From NCBI GenBank assembly GCA_020310875.1, contig CM035412.1:131646874-131710873 (forward strand): a DNA stretch of 64,000 bases. Direction: 5' to 3'. A program made the translations under genes and the position numbers. The stretch's first letter is position 1. Each line of letters begins with the position of its first letter. The DNA is from Ceratopteris richardii (Eukaryota; Streptophyta; Polypodiopsida; Polypodiales; Pteridaceae). The notes beneath the pieces were generated by a model. It was not told where the DNA came from and searched no databases. It saw only the letters and a list, made by a program, of their open reading frames with translations. Positions 1-12,065 of this stretch are shown piece after piece.

Positions 1-149
1 CATCTTCTATTTCCTATGCTATCTCAACTTACACAACATGTTCTTGTACAAGAGAAGGTTTTCTTTCTATTATTACTAGGCTTTCTTAAGCCACATCTTC
101 GATCACTACTTGCTTTGACATCACGCTAGATTTGTCTTTCCATAATTCA

Positions 150-1145
150 ATTCTTTTAATAATTTTGATCTCTATTGCTGCCATGCTATTCTTTCTTTTT
201 CTATTGTTTCATTCAAATATTGTATCCTCTCATGACAACAAAAACATGTGTAATGGCTTGTTTTTCCAATTCTTTAGCATCCTTTAACTTCCCTTTCATC
301 TTTTCTAGCTCTTGCTTGATTGATTTTACTTCCTCCATTTGATTGTCTGAAGTACTTCCTTTTGCTTTGTAATGCCATTCCTCTGTCAAGATTCTATTTA
401 TCTCTTCATTTGCCTTGATTAGTACTTGATACGAATTCTGTAAAATTTTATTCTTTAATTCTAATTGTCTAACATCACCTTCCATTCTCTTAAAATTCTC
501 ACTTGGCTTCTCATATTCTTTTTCCTACTGAATGATCTTTTCTTGGCATGACTCATTAATCTTCATTTTTTCATTGAGTTCTCTTGCAAGCGTGCTTGGC
601 TCCCTTCTATGATCTTCAATGATTTTCTCACCTTTAATAAACTCAACTTCAATATCTAATAATATTATATCTTTGCTTGAAGGTTTGAATTTCTCTATTG
701 GATTTAGCACCATCTTAGAGGTTCCTCTCAAATCCCTAGGGAATCCAATTATGTCTAGAATTTCATCTTTTTTTGTTACCTCTATTTGTTTTTCTTTATT
801 TTTATCTTCATTCTCTTCCTCTGACTCAAATGGAAATAGTTTCTCTTGATGATTTTATTCTTTCTCATTATCCTGTTTATGCTCTTCATAGTTTTCATTG
901 ACACTCTCTTGATTCTCTTGATCATTATCTACGTCTCTTTTTTACAATTCTTCCTCATGGTCAAAAACATCCTTCATTTCCACATCGTTGATTTCAATTT
1001 CCTTTTGAATATAATCCAAAATGTCTTGGATGTCTTCTACTACGGATTGTTAATTCTCTATCTTTTCCTCGTCATCTTGTACTTCTTTTATATATGTTTC
1101 CATAGCTGTGATCACACCTTTAGTTTCTTCCTTGATCCCTCCCCC

Positions 1146-1181
<36 letters not shown>

Positions 1182-1250
1182 CCCCATCTTGATCTATTAC
1201 TAAAGTTAGGCATTCTGGATCCATAGTCTCCACAATATCTTCTAGAACTA
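150..1250 (-). pseudogene. Decayed acidic, lysine/glutamate-rich coiled-coil ORF of unknown family
   Basis: Read on the minus strand, this stretch encodes a highly charged, largely helical protein. A glycine run (from the C homopolymer on the plus strand) leads into E/D-rich sequence, then a short hydrophobic patch near 650-740 (DEILDIIGFP), then a K/E heptad-like coiled coil at 213-485. The longest open pieces are 90 and 68 codons, and several breaks interrupt the frame, so it is not a working gene. I do not recognise the family. Its place beside Gypsy-like sequence makes an accessory or gag ORF of an old element plausible, but a host pseudogene is equally possible. The plus-strand ORF at 846-1226 is its shadow. 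Confidence 0.4.
1147..1180. repeat. 34-bp poly-C tract
   Basis: There is an uninterrupted run of 34 C residues, preceded by CCCCCT and followed by GCCCC. On the minus strand it reads as a poly-glycine run within the acidic ORF. Such a tract can form G-quadruplex or i-motif structures and is prone to slippage, so its exact length may be an assembly artefact. Confidence 0.9.
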
Positions 1251-1439
1251 ATTTTTATTTTGCAAATTCCAGTACCCTGCTTAAACAACTAACTCTTGCC
1301 AAGAAGCGAAAGGAAGAGGAGAAACGAATCACAGTTGAAGCCCAAGTAGAAGCGTTGGACCGCATTAAGTGATTGCAACTATGAAGGAGAGGACTAGATA
1401 GAGAACCTCGATTGGCGGACGCTCCATGATATCTAGTAG

Positions 1440-1830
1440 CTATGTGTCAAATTGGAGGAAGGGACATCGCGAGTATTATTGATAGGAGACCATTCGTTAA
1501 CATCACCCTAGGACAGGACCCCATGCGCACGCAATGTAAGGCTTTAATCAACTCTCTCTTTGTAGAGAGTATGAAGTAAAGCCTCTTGAGGCCTATCTCA
1601 TAGGATTAGGTGGATTAGAAACCCCTTGCATAGGTGAGATCGAATTACCAATCTCCATCGAGAACGTGACCTTAACAATAAAAATGCTGGTTTGCCATGA
1701 TGATGACCTAATAGAACCTATGATCCTAGGCCGGGAATGGTTATATTACTACTCGGTGAATTTATATCTTCCCAAAAGTGTGCTTTAGTTGGAACTTGCA
1801 GGACAGTATCATGAGCGACCACTCAGAGGT
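1440..1830 (+). pseudogene. Retropepsin-like region downstream of an integrase tail (element fossil)
   Basis: The reading contains GEIELPISI, then LTIKMLVCHDDDL, then ILGREWL. That is the pattern of the C-terminal half of Ty3/Gypsy aspartic proteases: a glycine-led strand, hydrophobic strands, then ILG-x-[DE]-WL. A diverged copy with EAYLVG, LTIKLLVCHDNDL and IL..DWI lies at 9890-10100. The family call rests on motif shape only. I did not recognise a clear catalytic Asp-Thr/Ser-Gly in this copy. The region belongs to the fossil at 1268-7900 and is decayed. Confidence 0.45.
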
Positions 1831-2476
1831 CCATGTAGAGAGGTGTTGGATGTGACAGAAGCCCCTCCCACTGCGTGTGACCTCCATCCAACTTTATGTG
1901 AGTCAACAAACCCTACCGAATAAAAGCCAAAAATATCACCCATCCAAGAGAAGAGATGGAATAGGTAGACAGGAACCAAACAAGTATGGTGGCATAAGGC
2001 TCAGCCTTTAGATGGGTGTGAACAGTCATCACTTCTGGGCACGTTGATAGTGGATCTCCCTTCTTTTCCAAAGCAGTATGTGGATATGACATCTCACTCG
2101 GTGAGCAGCATGGCCACATCATCCATGTACTCAATGGTGCAGCACATCAAAGTGGCCCGTTAGAGAGTCCACTAAGGCATTCCCCCAACCAAGGTGGATC
2201 AGCAAAGCAACAGTGTCGAGTGAGTCAAACACTCCAGATCTTTGGCATTACTCTCAATTTCTACCAAGGCAACATATTCGACAGATTTGGGTGCACAAGA
2301 CATTGGTGACCTTGCAATCAAAGTCTCACTAGCTCTAGGTACCTAAAAAATGTGTAGCTTATGCTTCAACTTTAGTCTGCTCAAAGAAAACCTTTTCTGA
2401 GAGTACTAGGATGCCCTACACACCTTCTTTTGTAGATTCCACTTCATCTCTTCTAACCCCTCATATTGTACAAAAA

Positions 2477-5400
2477 TGGATTCCCAAGGCTTTAGTAATA
2501 ATGAGAACTCTCAACCAAACCCACCCTGACTGCTGACTTCGTGAAGCTAAACACTTATTGACCACTCCACTCATACCCAACTCGACAAACTCATATCACC
2601 ACCCTCCTTGTAACATACACAAACCTTGTAGGTAGTACTCATTCAATGTCAATTGTAAAGCCATGCACCTCACACACTACCACTCACAATCATTGCACGC
2701 ACTACTCACAATGCACCTCTCACATCGTTAAAACCATGCACACTGCACATGAAGCATGTTGGTGGTGGAAAGGAATGGAGGTCTCATCTTTTTGGGATCT
2801 TAATTACTTTCCATTCCTAAGGTATTTTCCTCTTCACTCCAATGTAGGTTTGTTATACAAGCTTTCATCATGCAAGCGGAAGGTTCCACCAATGCAATGC
2901 TCAAGCAGCCTATTGTTGACTTCTCAGCTCTTCCATTTGAGAGCTTGCCCTCAACAATACCGCCAGAGTTCCAAGGTTTCATGGGACCTATGCCCATTGA
3001 AGACCCTCCCCAAGGACAGACAAAAAGATTAAGTAGCAAGGTGCATTGGTTCCAAGGGCTCGCCGGATCCCTCAGAGAAGTAGAGTTCATCTATGAAGCC
3101 AACCCGACTTACGACGCAAATGTGTAGAGGCGCTACCATTTCTTCTCACAAGAGTTCGAGAACCTCTAGAATAGTGAAGACCTCAGACCCATATGATAGC
3201 ATGTAGGATTCACAAACTACTTTAGTGCACCACTCCTTAAACCTAACTTTTATCGATGTTACTATTTGGTGGCTTCTATTAAAGAGCAAGCGCACAAGGA
3301 TTTGGATCCTGTTTTTGTACTACCATTCGTGGTCAATGATCCAGCCTTCAAGAAGTTCACCTTGTCTTTGGACTTAATCAGAACTGCTCTTAAGATTCAT
3401 GGCGACCATATGCCCATAGAGAAAGAGTGCCTTATCCTAGAACCTATGAAGCAAAGTGATGTAGAAAAATGGCCAGCAATCTCAGCCATCACTCCTCAAC
3501 TAACCACTCCATTGAGAATATGCCTCCAACATTTTGCCTTTCCTACATAGGAACAATTTACCATTCCCCACAAATGTCTATGGTTTGGATTGTACCTTGC
3601 CACCACTAGGCCTCAAACAATTGATATTGCTACTTATATCCAGGACCAACTTTTATTGGTAGGTCATCAATGGTAGAAGAAAAAGGTTGTTCATGGATGG
3701 TATGCCCTGACACCCATTATATACATTTGTTTGGCTTATGATATCGCTATAGAGAGAGCCCTCCTAGCAGTGCAATTAAAACAATACAAAGGGTCTAAGA
3801 AAACCACGTGACCTCCCAATGCTCATAGAGTCAAGTGCATGCATGGCCACAATCCCCTACTTACAAGTTCCAGAATCGCCATCACCACAGCCCACACCCG
3901 AAACCTCCCCTCAATGACCTCCAACTAAACCACAACCAGGTGTTTCACCACTCCGAGTCCGCTTGAATCGATATGCTACACGCTGTGAAGTTTCATAGGG
4001 AGGGACCACTATTCCTACCACCATAACGACTACTGCCACCACTACTATTGAAGCTCCCGTGGTGACTTCTACATTTTCCTCTAACTCTTTTACCTTCCCA
4101 ATTACTAGTTTGGGCACATAAGAAATCCACACTACATTTGATTTTGAGAACCCTTTGTCCAACGACTTTCAATTTTCAAACACACACGTTGTTTCTCAAG
4201 AATTTGAACGGCCTGCTTACCCCACAATACCCTCAGAGGGAGAGAACGCTGTCTCTGAAGATGAAGACAATGACTGTATGGTGACCGATGAAGGAGATGC
4301 TGACACTGAAGCAAGCGAGGAAGAAGCACATCATTTGGAAGTACAAGCTCAAGCTCAAGAGGAAGCTAGTACATATGAAGAAGAGATGGCAGAAGTAGCA
4401 ACATAGACCATAGCCATTCGACGGCTCCATAAAACTATGAATAAGGTTTGGGCAAGGATCAAAGTGACTAAAGAACAAAGCCAAGCCATCTTGCAGCAAG
4501 AGTTGATCAATGTTGGATTCGAGGAAACTTTCACTTCAGCCATGCACAAATTGGTTAAATCAATGAGTGTGTCGGAGGCCTTAAGTTATTTGCTACGAAA
4601 GCTTGTACCTAGGGTTGACCCTCGATGGGTTCAAATTCTTAAATGACCACACATATATATTCATGTACCAACCGATCCTATCACATCAGCACCCCCTGTG
4701 GGTTCCTCTGCTATCGACCTAATCGAGAGTGAAGACACTTCCCATGTATATACCCTTAGTGAAACCCTCCCTTCTCACCTGGCACCAACCCTTACCCTCC
4801 CTTGACATTGTAGATAGTCTTGAGGTTTGTATTCCATCCCCTGTTTCTGTATGGCCTCTGATATCCATCCTATTGCGACTACTCTGCCCCCACCTCTGTC
4901 CCCATTCCACCTATCCATACGCCATTGGTCATTTCTCCACCCCCCTCATTTTCCCTCATATACCACTAACCCCTTGTACTCCTTTGCCACGCCTACACCA
5001 TCAACCTCATTCTATTTCTCTTTCACCTCCTTTTTGCAACCCTGATCCCCACCTTTTCCATTTGTACAACCCTCTCAAGAACTTCGCCCATAAGCCCCCT
5101 TCTTATGGCCACCCAACACACCACCTCACTCACCTCTCACCACACAATTGCACCCTTCACCTCACACCATTGCACCCACATCATATTCTTTCACATTGCT
5201 ATCATTGAAGATACCACCAGCAACATGGAGATCTCACCCACTGCTTCACCAAATGCACAATTGCATGCATCACCCACATCATGCAACACACTTCACACAT
5301 CACCTATTTGCACATCTCTTCTGTCACTTGCCATGGCATCCACCATCCCTACTCCAACTCCCACTCCCATTACATTAGAAACCACCCCGCATGTGTCATT

Positions 5401-7365
5401 TCCCACCTTTGCATCATCATCATCATCATCTACTATTGATGTACCATCGAGCAGATGATACACTGTCTTCAATAGATTAATGTAGAGTATTCATCACTAG
5501 GGCAACAACATTCAACCCTCCAACAGACTACACAGGATTTGCAAAAAAGCTTAGATGCACTCACTTTACAGAACCAGGACCTCAATATGAAGTATAAGAA
5601 CTTGGAAACAGAGCATCAAAAGCAACAACAAACTCTTGAAGCTCAAGTATAGGAATGTGTCAAAGAAGTTGAATCGCAGCTAGATGTGCATTTGATGCAT
5701 AATCCTCAATTGTCATGAAATATGGCACTCCTTCGACGACATCTCAACGCAGCCAAGGAGGAAAATCAACGTTTGCAACAACATAACCGCAAGAACTTTG
5801 AAGCTACCTTGGATAATCCAGAGATGCCCCTTAGTCCCTCTTTTTTTCAAGTCGTTCCTTCATAATCAATGCAAATTCTACTAGAGAACCACACACGAGT
5901 GCTCGAGGATTATGATCGCTTACAAGAATGCCCCATGCTCAAAGAGACCAATAAGACCTTGCTGCTCAAAGCTTCATTAGGGCCTACTATCGTACAAGAA
6001 GTCGCACCACCTGCTCTCTCAGATGAACTGAATGTGCTATGTATGAAAGTACAGGAATTACAAACCCAAGTATCCAACATGATGAAACCCCCTAGACCGG
6101 ATTCTCCACCCGACTTGCCGAAACCTGACGAAATGATATCCATACCAGTTGAGGACACATTTGAAAAAGAATATGTACCTTTGCATGTTGTTGGAGGATG
6201 CTTATCACCAAAAGGACATGATACATATGAATTACCTTCTCCAGCTTAGTTAAAGACAATCGAAGAACTGGGCAAGACACATTCCGCACGAGTGGATGTG
6301 CAACTACATGCGATGTCCAACATCAAACATGTTATTTTGAAATTGACCAATTTTGCTGCTATCGCCCCCTGCATACACATCATGACAAGGGAGCTACAAT
6401 ATAAACTGTATTTCCTCCTGCTCGAAGAATACAATTTGCAAATTCAAAGCATCACTCAAAAACGCCCCACGCACGCCACACAGTTTGAACTAAAAGATGT
6501 TCCACCAGAAGCAAAACGAGGTCACATATATCAACAAACATGACACGTGGAATTACTCCAAAAATACCCCAAAATGATGCACATGTGGATGCACGTGCCT
6601 ACAAACTTGAAGTACAACCCGTGCTATGGACCCATTCCTCGAAGACACACCTGGAAGGCATTCACCATTAAAGTTCAGAACAATCACCAATGCAGAGACT
6701 GGCTCAATTACCCCTATCTCTCACCTCCCACGAATAACACTCTAACTGTCAGCTACATGATGGCTACTATTCTTCATTGGCCACCTCGTCTGCACTGGAT
6801 GACTGATATTGTTGCACAAATGATCGTGAAAATTTTTGATATGATGCAGATGGTCTTTAAGACTTTCTGACGTGTCAAGGCTCCCACTATGAACACACGA
6901 GGATTTGAATATGGGAATTTGGACTTAGTATATGACATGAGCACCACACCTTCCCTCAAAGTATGCTATGCCTGGCTCTACAGACTGAAATATATGCGTG
7001 CCTACTACAAGCAGACGTTTGAAGACATGTTCACCATCAGCTTCTGGGAATACCACTCCGAAGTGTTCATCAGCCGTCCCACACATTTGCTTCATTTATT
7101 TGCCTCTAAACATATCATGTATTCAGAGCATTATCTGCGCCCACCTCCAGAAAAACCCCAATCCATCGATTTGGAGAAGCTCGGATGCGACCTTATTAGG
7201 GGAATTCGCATGAGGGAACATACCTTGGCAACATACCTTCTCACCAATTACATTACTCACATGCAATTAGGTTCTGTCAGGGATGATAGAAACGAGGAGG
7301 AGGGGAGTGTTCAAGGCAAAGGATCCAGTCTTGGCTCTTGTCATAGAAGAAGAGGAAGCACATAA
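2477..7365 (+). pseudogene. Very long decayed ORF of unknown family in a Gypsy-like fossil
   Basis: Almost 5 kb of plus-strand sequence keeps protein-like composition across several open stretches of 80-160 codons. In order I see an N-terminal globular region (2870-3780, with aromatic/proline patches such as LCLQHFAF-like and WFGLYL), an acidic segment (4230-4400), a Ser/Thr/Pro/His-rich low-complexity linker (4700-5450), a clear Gln/Glu-rich coiled coil (5490-5860 and 5869-6100), and a C-terminal globular region rich in Tyr, Trp and His (6290-7365). No zinc knuckle, RT, integrase or membrane anchor is visible. The frame is broken many times. I do not recognise the family. The position after an integrase tail and before an LTR-like tail suggests an accessory ORF of the element. 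An aminotransferase-like or transposon-associated plant domain is possible for the first globular part, but unproven. Confidence 0.4.
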
Positions 7366-7435
7366 ACTACTTAGATTACTTCATTATGTCAACATTGATT
7401 TTTATCACTAAAACAATGTAATATATGTATATACA

Positions 7436-7900
7436 TCTGATTACTGTAGGTGCGACTCCATTTTGTGCAAGCTGAGTCCTTGAGCTTGAGGAGTCTAAGT
7501 AGAAAGCTCACGCCAATTTTCATAATTTTTGGAAGCCGTTAGATAGTTCAAATTAGAGGTAGTACCTATTTTTTAGCTATGCCAGTCACTAGATGTGAAA
7601 GCGGTCAAAACTAGGCAAAAACTATAAATAGAGCTAGAGAGCTCATTTTTTGGGTTGTTGTTGATATAGTAGAACTTATGAGCTAGTAATTAGAAGAGCT
7701 ATTGTAACTAGTGGATGATGAATATGAGTATGAGTTCTTTCCATGCCTTCCATTGATCTCCATCGCCACTTTCCTTGTGTGTGTGTATGCATGTGTGTGT
7801 ATGCAAATTGCATTTCTCACCATCATCTTCATGCGCATCACTTGCTCTTGATCTTCATATCAGCCTAAACTCTCAATGGAAGACAATTACGAGGTGGATC
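7436..7900 (+). repeat. LTR-like tail with TATA box
   Basis: This AT-rich non-coding stretch follows the end of the long ORF. It holds TATAAATA at 7623-7630, and a short GT-rich stretch near 7778-7802. The layout resembles a plant 3' LTR. No partner copy is present in the window, so the edges and the LTR call are uncertain. Confidence 0.3.
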
Positions 7901-9439
7901 TCCTCACGTTGGTACTTTCCATTGTACTAGAGTGACAATGGTATAATTGAATGGAATGAATACGTTTTCCATCAATTCCTTGAAATTCATGCACATAAAA
8001 TCTTCATGAAATCCAGCCCTTGCATAGCTTCCTCTTGAAGCACCAATTCTTTTGTGAATATCTTTAAAATATAGAGAATTATGCGTAGCAAAATCATTTA
8101 CATGTGAAATCAAAACTATTTGTGCCTATGCAATGCCTTTTCATGTGGACCTAATCAATGCACACTTTAAGTGCAAGCATAAACTTCATGGAACATAGAT
8201 GAGGAACTAGGATTTTTTTGAAAAGGATCATGCACTCATCTCACATAGATTTCATCATCAAATACAATCATCCTTTCATTTTTCTTAGTGCAAATAAGCA
8301 TGCTGGTTTAGAAGTTTTATGATGCTTTATGCATTGAACATGGAATGCATCCCTATCATGCATACATTTCATCATGCAAAAGGAAGGAATTTGGATGCTA
8401 AAGAAAAATATTTTCTTTCCAAAACCAATGTCAAGTTATATTCATGTTATGTAGTTTATTATTGATGTATTTGACTATGCATTTAGTGAAAAACAACAAA
8501 TTTCAATGAAACTTATTGATTCATACTCTAGATGCAAACATGCTCATATGGTGCATAAAACTAGAAATAAAGGAAAATGAATTTTAAGAAACAACCTTTT
8601 CCTCTCTCTCATGACTCCCATTCTCATCATTCTCATTATCCTCATGAATATCATCACTCTAGAATGAATCCATGAGGAATCATGAATGTTATAACCATGT
8701 ACTTCTCTCCTTTTGAGCAATTTTACTCTCTTTCTTACAAAAGGATCTTTAAAGATAGAAGTATCACGCTCATTTAGAATATAAGTACCATTATTATTAA
8801 TTTCACAAAGAATATAAATTTCAAACCATATGTTGATCACATTCTTACAAGTTTAACTCTTAGTTTAGTGAAATACTAAAATCCCACAAGTATCCCCGGC
8901 CCCTTGTTTGCTTATCTTAGCTTGTCATGTTTTTGCTCCTCTCTATCTATAGGTGTAGCTAGGCTTTCACAATTCTGTTTGTACTAGATTACAAAGTATT
9001 TTTTTACTCTCTCATTGTACCCATGTGTGTTGATTTCAAGCATCCTTTAGTCTCATATAGTGCCCAAAAGCGTGCCAAAGCCTCAAGTTTTTCTATTGAG
9101 TGAAGTGTGAGAAATTCCCAAGTTTTGGGACCTATGTCTCTGCACATATGCAGAGGGTGTTGCAAACAAATAACCTATCTTGAAGTGCATGATTCTCACA
9201 GCTGGAATATCCATTTGTATTTATTTAAAAAGTATTGGATAGATCTTATAATCTACCCTAAGTGTGCAAAATTTTATTTTGATTATATGTTGAATTGGAG
9301 AGAAGGTCCAATTAACGTTTGGCCCATTTTGGCCAAATTTTGTGTAAGTCCTCAAATAAGGAAAACAATGTGCTACCATAAGACTTTTTAATCCTAATAT
9401 TGAAAGTAGTGTAGCAACATCAATGGAAAGAACACAGAC
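7901..9439. other. No gene recognised; AT-rich repeat-derived sequence
   Basis: Minus-strand open stretches at 7904-8113 and 8544-8840 and a plus-strand one at 9107-9391 have no recognisable motif. Composition and position suggest decayed LTR or leader sequence of the flanking Gypsy-like fossils, but no repeat partner in the window confirms that. Confidence 0.4.
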
Positions 9440-10190
9440 TATCATATAGAGTGATGGATCTAGAATGATTAGGTGAGACAAGGATGACATGTAGCAGCAG
9501 GTATCTATGGAATGAAGAAAAGACAAAAGGTTTATTTTGATGCACACATGAAAGAAAAAGACTTTAAACTTGGAAATTTAGTGTTGGTATATACCCTAAA
9601 ACAACATGCTCAAGCCAAAAGAAATGTTGTTATAGATCTACACTTATCAATATAGTTTCTACTAGTGTTGTAGTACAACTAGCCCCAAAAGAAGGAGAAA
9701 TAATGCAAAACTATATCAATGGTTGTAGAGTGAAACACTAGCAAGAACCTCTCACTCAAGAGACCCTTAAGCAATTAAATCAAGCTAAGAAATGGAGACA
9801 ACAAGAAAAAAGAATTAGAGAAGAGGATTAGGCCAAGGTTGTAGACAACCACAAGTGCCATTAGGCTCTCTTGTTGTCTAAGTAAGGACTTAGAGGTATA
9901 ACTGATAGAAGCATATCTTGTAGGTTTTCTAGGGATAGAAAATGCATGTTTATGGGAAGCAAAAGTGAGAATTACTATACAAGAGGTCCCTCTAACCATC
10001 AAACTCTTAGTGTGCCATGACAATGATCTCACAAAATCTTTAATATTGCATCAAGATTGGATATATGATCATGCATTTGACTTGAACATTTCAAGAAGGC
10101 TTCTTCAAGTTTGGGTTAATAAGCAATGTCTCATGGTGGAACTATAGACCCATGAACCCTTTAGTTCTAATTCCACACATTGTGCATGTG
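9440..10190 (+). mobile_element. Gypsy fragment: integrase C-terminus followed by retropepsin-like region
   Basis: At 9500-9600 the plus strand reads YFDAHMKEKDFKLGNLVLVY, the classic Gypsy integrase C-terminal pattern (basic helix, F-x-x-G-x-LVL). It is followed by remnants of the usual tail ending in a YING-like segment near 9720. A lysine-rich linker comes at 9770-9830. Then at 9890-10147 comes a region homologous to 1580-1830, with LTIKLLVCHDNDL. So the same order, integrase tail then retropepsin-like region, occurs twice in the window. The fragment ends abruptly against minus-strand Copia sequence at about 10193. It is decayed, with multiple breaks. Confidence 0.55.
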
Positions 10191-10192
10191 AC

Positions 10193-11235
10193 CTAAGCTT
10201 TTTTTGTGCAAAATGCCTCATCTCCTCGTGGATAGGTCATGCAAGAGTTGGAGACCCCTTCTACTCCAAAAGAAAGTCTAATGATGACAATGTCGAAGCC
10301 ACATGAGATGAAATCCAACCATCTCTCATCAACAAATTTGACAATCAAGCCAATCTTGGCCAATGCTAAAACTGACAACATATTTTTCTTGATGAGTGAC
10401 ACATATAACACATCTAATAGTGTGAAATAATTACCATCAATAGTATTTAGACTCATCTTACGAACTTCCATTATATGCTAAAAGGATTTGATAGCACATG
10501 TGAAAACACATTGTAGGGGCAGGCTCAAGTGAATTGAAGAAATTGCACTATGAGGAATATATTTGGTTGCCACACTATCAAAGTACCAAACATCTCAGTC
10601 TACTATAGGCATACACTACTCATGAGAAGATGGTTCATAGCTGCAAATAGTGGTAAATGACCATCCTTCATTCTGAACAAGATTAGTAGACTCTATTTTA
10701 GGTGTAGAGGCCTTTGTAATAACCATTCCAACCTCTTTCATCGTTGCCTCCTTTGTAGCCAATTTAGGACAATTCTTTATTAAATGATCATTTTCCTTAC
10801 CATCGTTGCAAAACTATTTTTCTTTTTTGTCTTCTTTTCATCTTTGTCTTCCTTCTTTGATGTGTAGCATTAGTAGATTTTTTTCTTAGTAGTAGATAAG
10901 ATCCATTTATCTTTTCCCTTTTGATTAGGTTAGAAAGCTTGATTTGAACATGCATAATTAAACTATTATGCCTAGAAATATATTCCTACAACAAAACAAA
11001 GATGAAATCCTCAAATTTTAAGGCATATTTGGATTGCTTTTCATCATCAGTCAATGAGTAGAAGCAAAATCTGATATGAATCTCGAAGACCGTTAAAAAC
11101 AATCTTCACAAGTGAACTATCTGTCAAGATTTTATCATTAGAAATCAGGTGCTCCTTCAAATCTTTGATCTTTGTCAAACCATTTTCCATAGAATCTCCC
11201 TCATTCAAATGCCCACTCTCCTTCAAATCTTTGAT
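10193..11235 (-). mobile_element. Copia fragment (gag to pre-integrase), decayed
   Basis: On the minus strand, 10200-10470 reads as the protease/pre-integrase region of Copia (LLDVLYVSLIKKNMLSVLAL, compare the family pattern LxDVLYVPxLxxNLLSV). The segment near 11050-11160 reads as Copia gag (HLISNDKIL, LVKIVFNGLRDSYQ). Between them is low-quality sequence where the nucleic-acid-binding region should be. Multiple breaks are present and there are no LTRs. It abuts a Gypsy gag fragment on its right and a plus-strand Gypsy fragment on its left, so this is a mosaic of truncated elements. Confidence 0.6.
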
Positions 11236-11269
11236 CTCCCCTAGTATAGGTCTATCAATGATGTTTTGC

Positions 11270-12065
11270 ATACGAAACCTAGCTTTAGTATGTCTAGGTT
11301 TGTCACAATTGCAACATATCATGCATGATTTTTGTACGGATTCTTAATAGAGATTTGTGGCTTTGAATTTTTGGTATTTTGTAAGATAAGAGGTAATTGG
11401 ATTTTTTTAATAGACTTCGTAAGTCTATGTTGCGAAGAAGGAAAAGAGTACTTTGGAATGGATAATTTTGATAAAAAAAAATTCTTTGTGGCTGGATATC
11501 ATTGATAGATTGACTTTACAATGGAATTGACTTCCTTCTCAATAGCATGCATGAAATGAATTGTTTCATGTAAACTTCTAGTATATAGGGTGTTAATTTT
11601 TTCTTGAATTCCCATCTCAAAACTATCTTCATATTTGTATCGTAACATATCTTCAAGTACTTCTGCAAGTATTCCAACAAGAAGGAGGTGTTGACATAAC
11701 CATTCTCTATAAGATAAGACATTATCGCCTTCCTTCCATGCAAAATTGGTCCAAGCTCTTCTAACATATTGTTAAAATTTATGGGATCAAAAGTATTCTT
11801 TCACTTTCTCTTGAAACGTTTCCCATGTCGTAGGTTAATCCATGGTTTGTTGCAAGATGTTCCACCAAAGTTGTGCTTTACCTGCAACACAGCTAGTTGT
11901 GAAATTAACTTTTTCAAGCTCTCAATAAAATTCATTCATCTAGAAATGTAAAACTTGTTATAGCCAAGAATTAATAAAATGATCATTTTTATGCCTATAA
12001 AAGTTTGGAAATTGGAAGTTTTTGACATCAATCTTGGACTCCATGATCTCCTTTTGTGGTCCTCT
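11270..12065 (-). mobile_element. Gypsy gag fragment with zinc knuckle, decayed
   Basis: On the minus strand the order is: a gag start region (VKNFQFPNF at about 12030), the gag core with an AWT.FAW.EGDNV-like segment near 11710-11760 and YEDSFEMGIQEK-like sequence near 11620, and a CCHC-type knuckle near 11290-11330. The same segments occur in the same order in the Gypsy fragment at 62000-62940, so both belong to one family. It is decayed, and its right side is interrupted by the short-LTR element at 12066-16462. Confidence 0.6.

Larger units (their letters stand above)
1268..7900 (+). mobile_element. Gypsy-like LTR element fossil, 3' half
   Basis: This is a plus-strand fossil. At 1268-1330 lies a short lysine-rich segment matching the region after the integrase C-terminus in the fragment at 9440-9830 (shared LKQL...AKK...EEKRI pattern). 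A retropepsin-like region follows at 1440-1830, then a very long decayed ORF at 2477-7365, then AT-rich sequence with an LTR-like promoter region (TATAAATA at 7623-7630). No 5' half or matching LTR lies in the window, so the element is truncated. It is broken many times. The order integrase tail, protease-like region, long extra ORF is unlike standard Gypsy. The closest known parallel is the env-position ORF of Athila/Tat-type Gypsy elements, but I see no envelope features. Confidence 0.5.

Noticed and set aside
846-1226. 126-codon plus-strand ORF ending in a proline run
   Set aside because: Opposite strand of the acidic coiled-coil ORF; the hydrophobic Leu/Ile/Phe composition is the complement of Glu/Lys/Asn codons.
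4729-5208. 159-codon His/Pro/Leu-rich ORF
   Set aside because: Alternative frame of the Ser/Thr/Pro-rich linker in the long unknown ORF; composition-driven openness.
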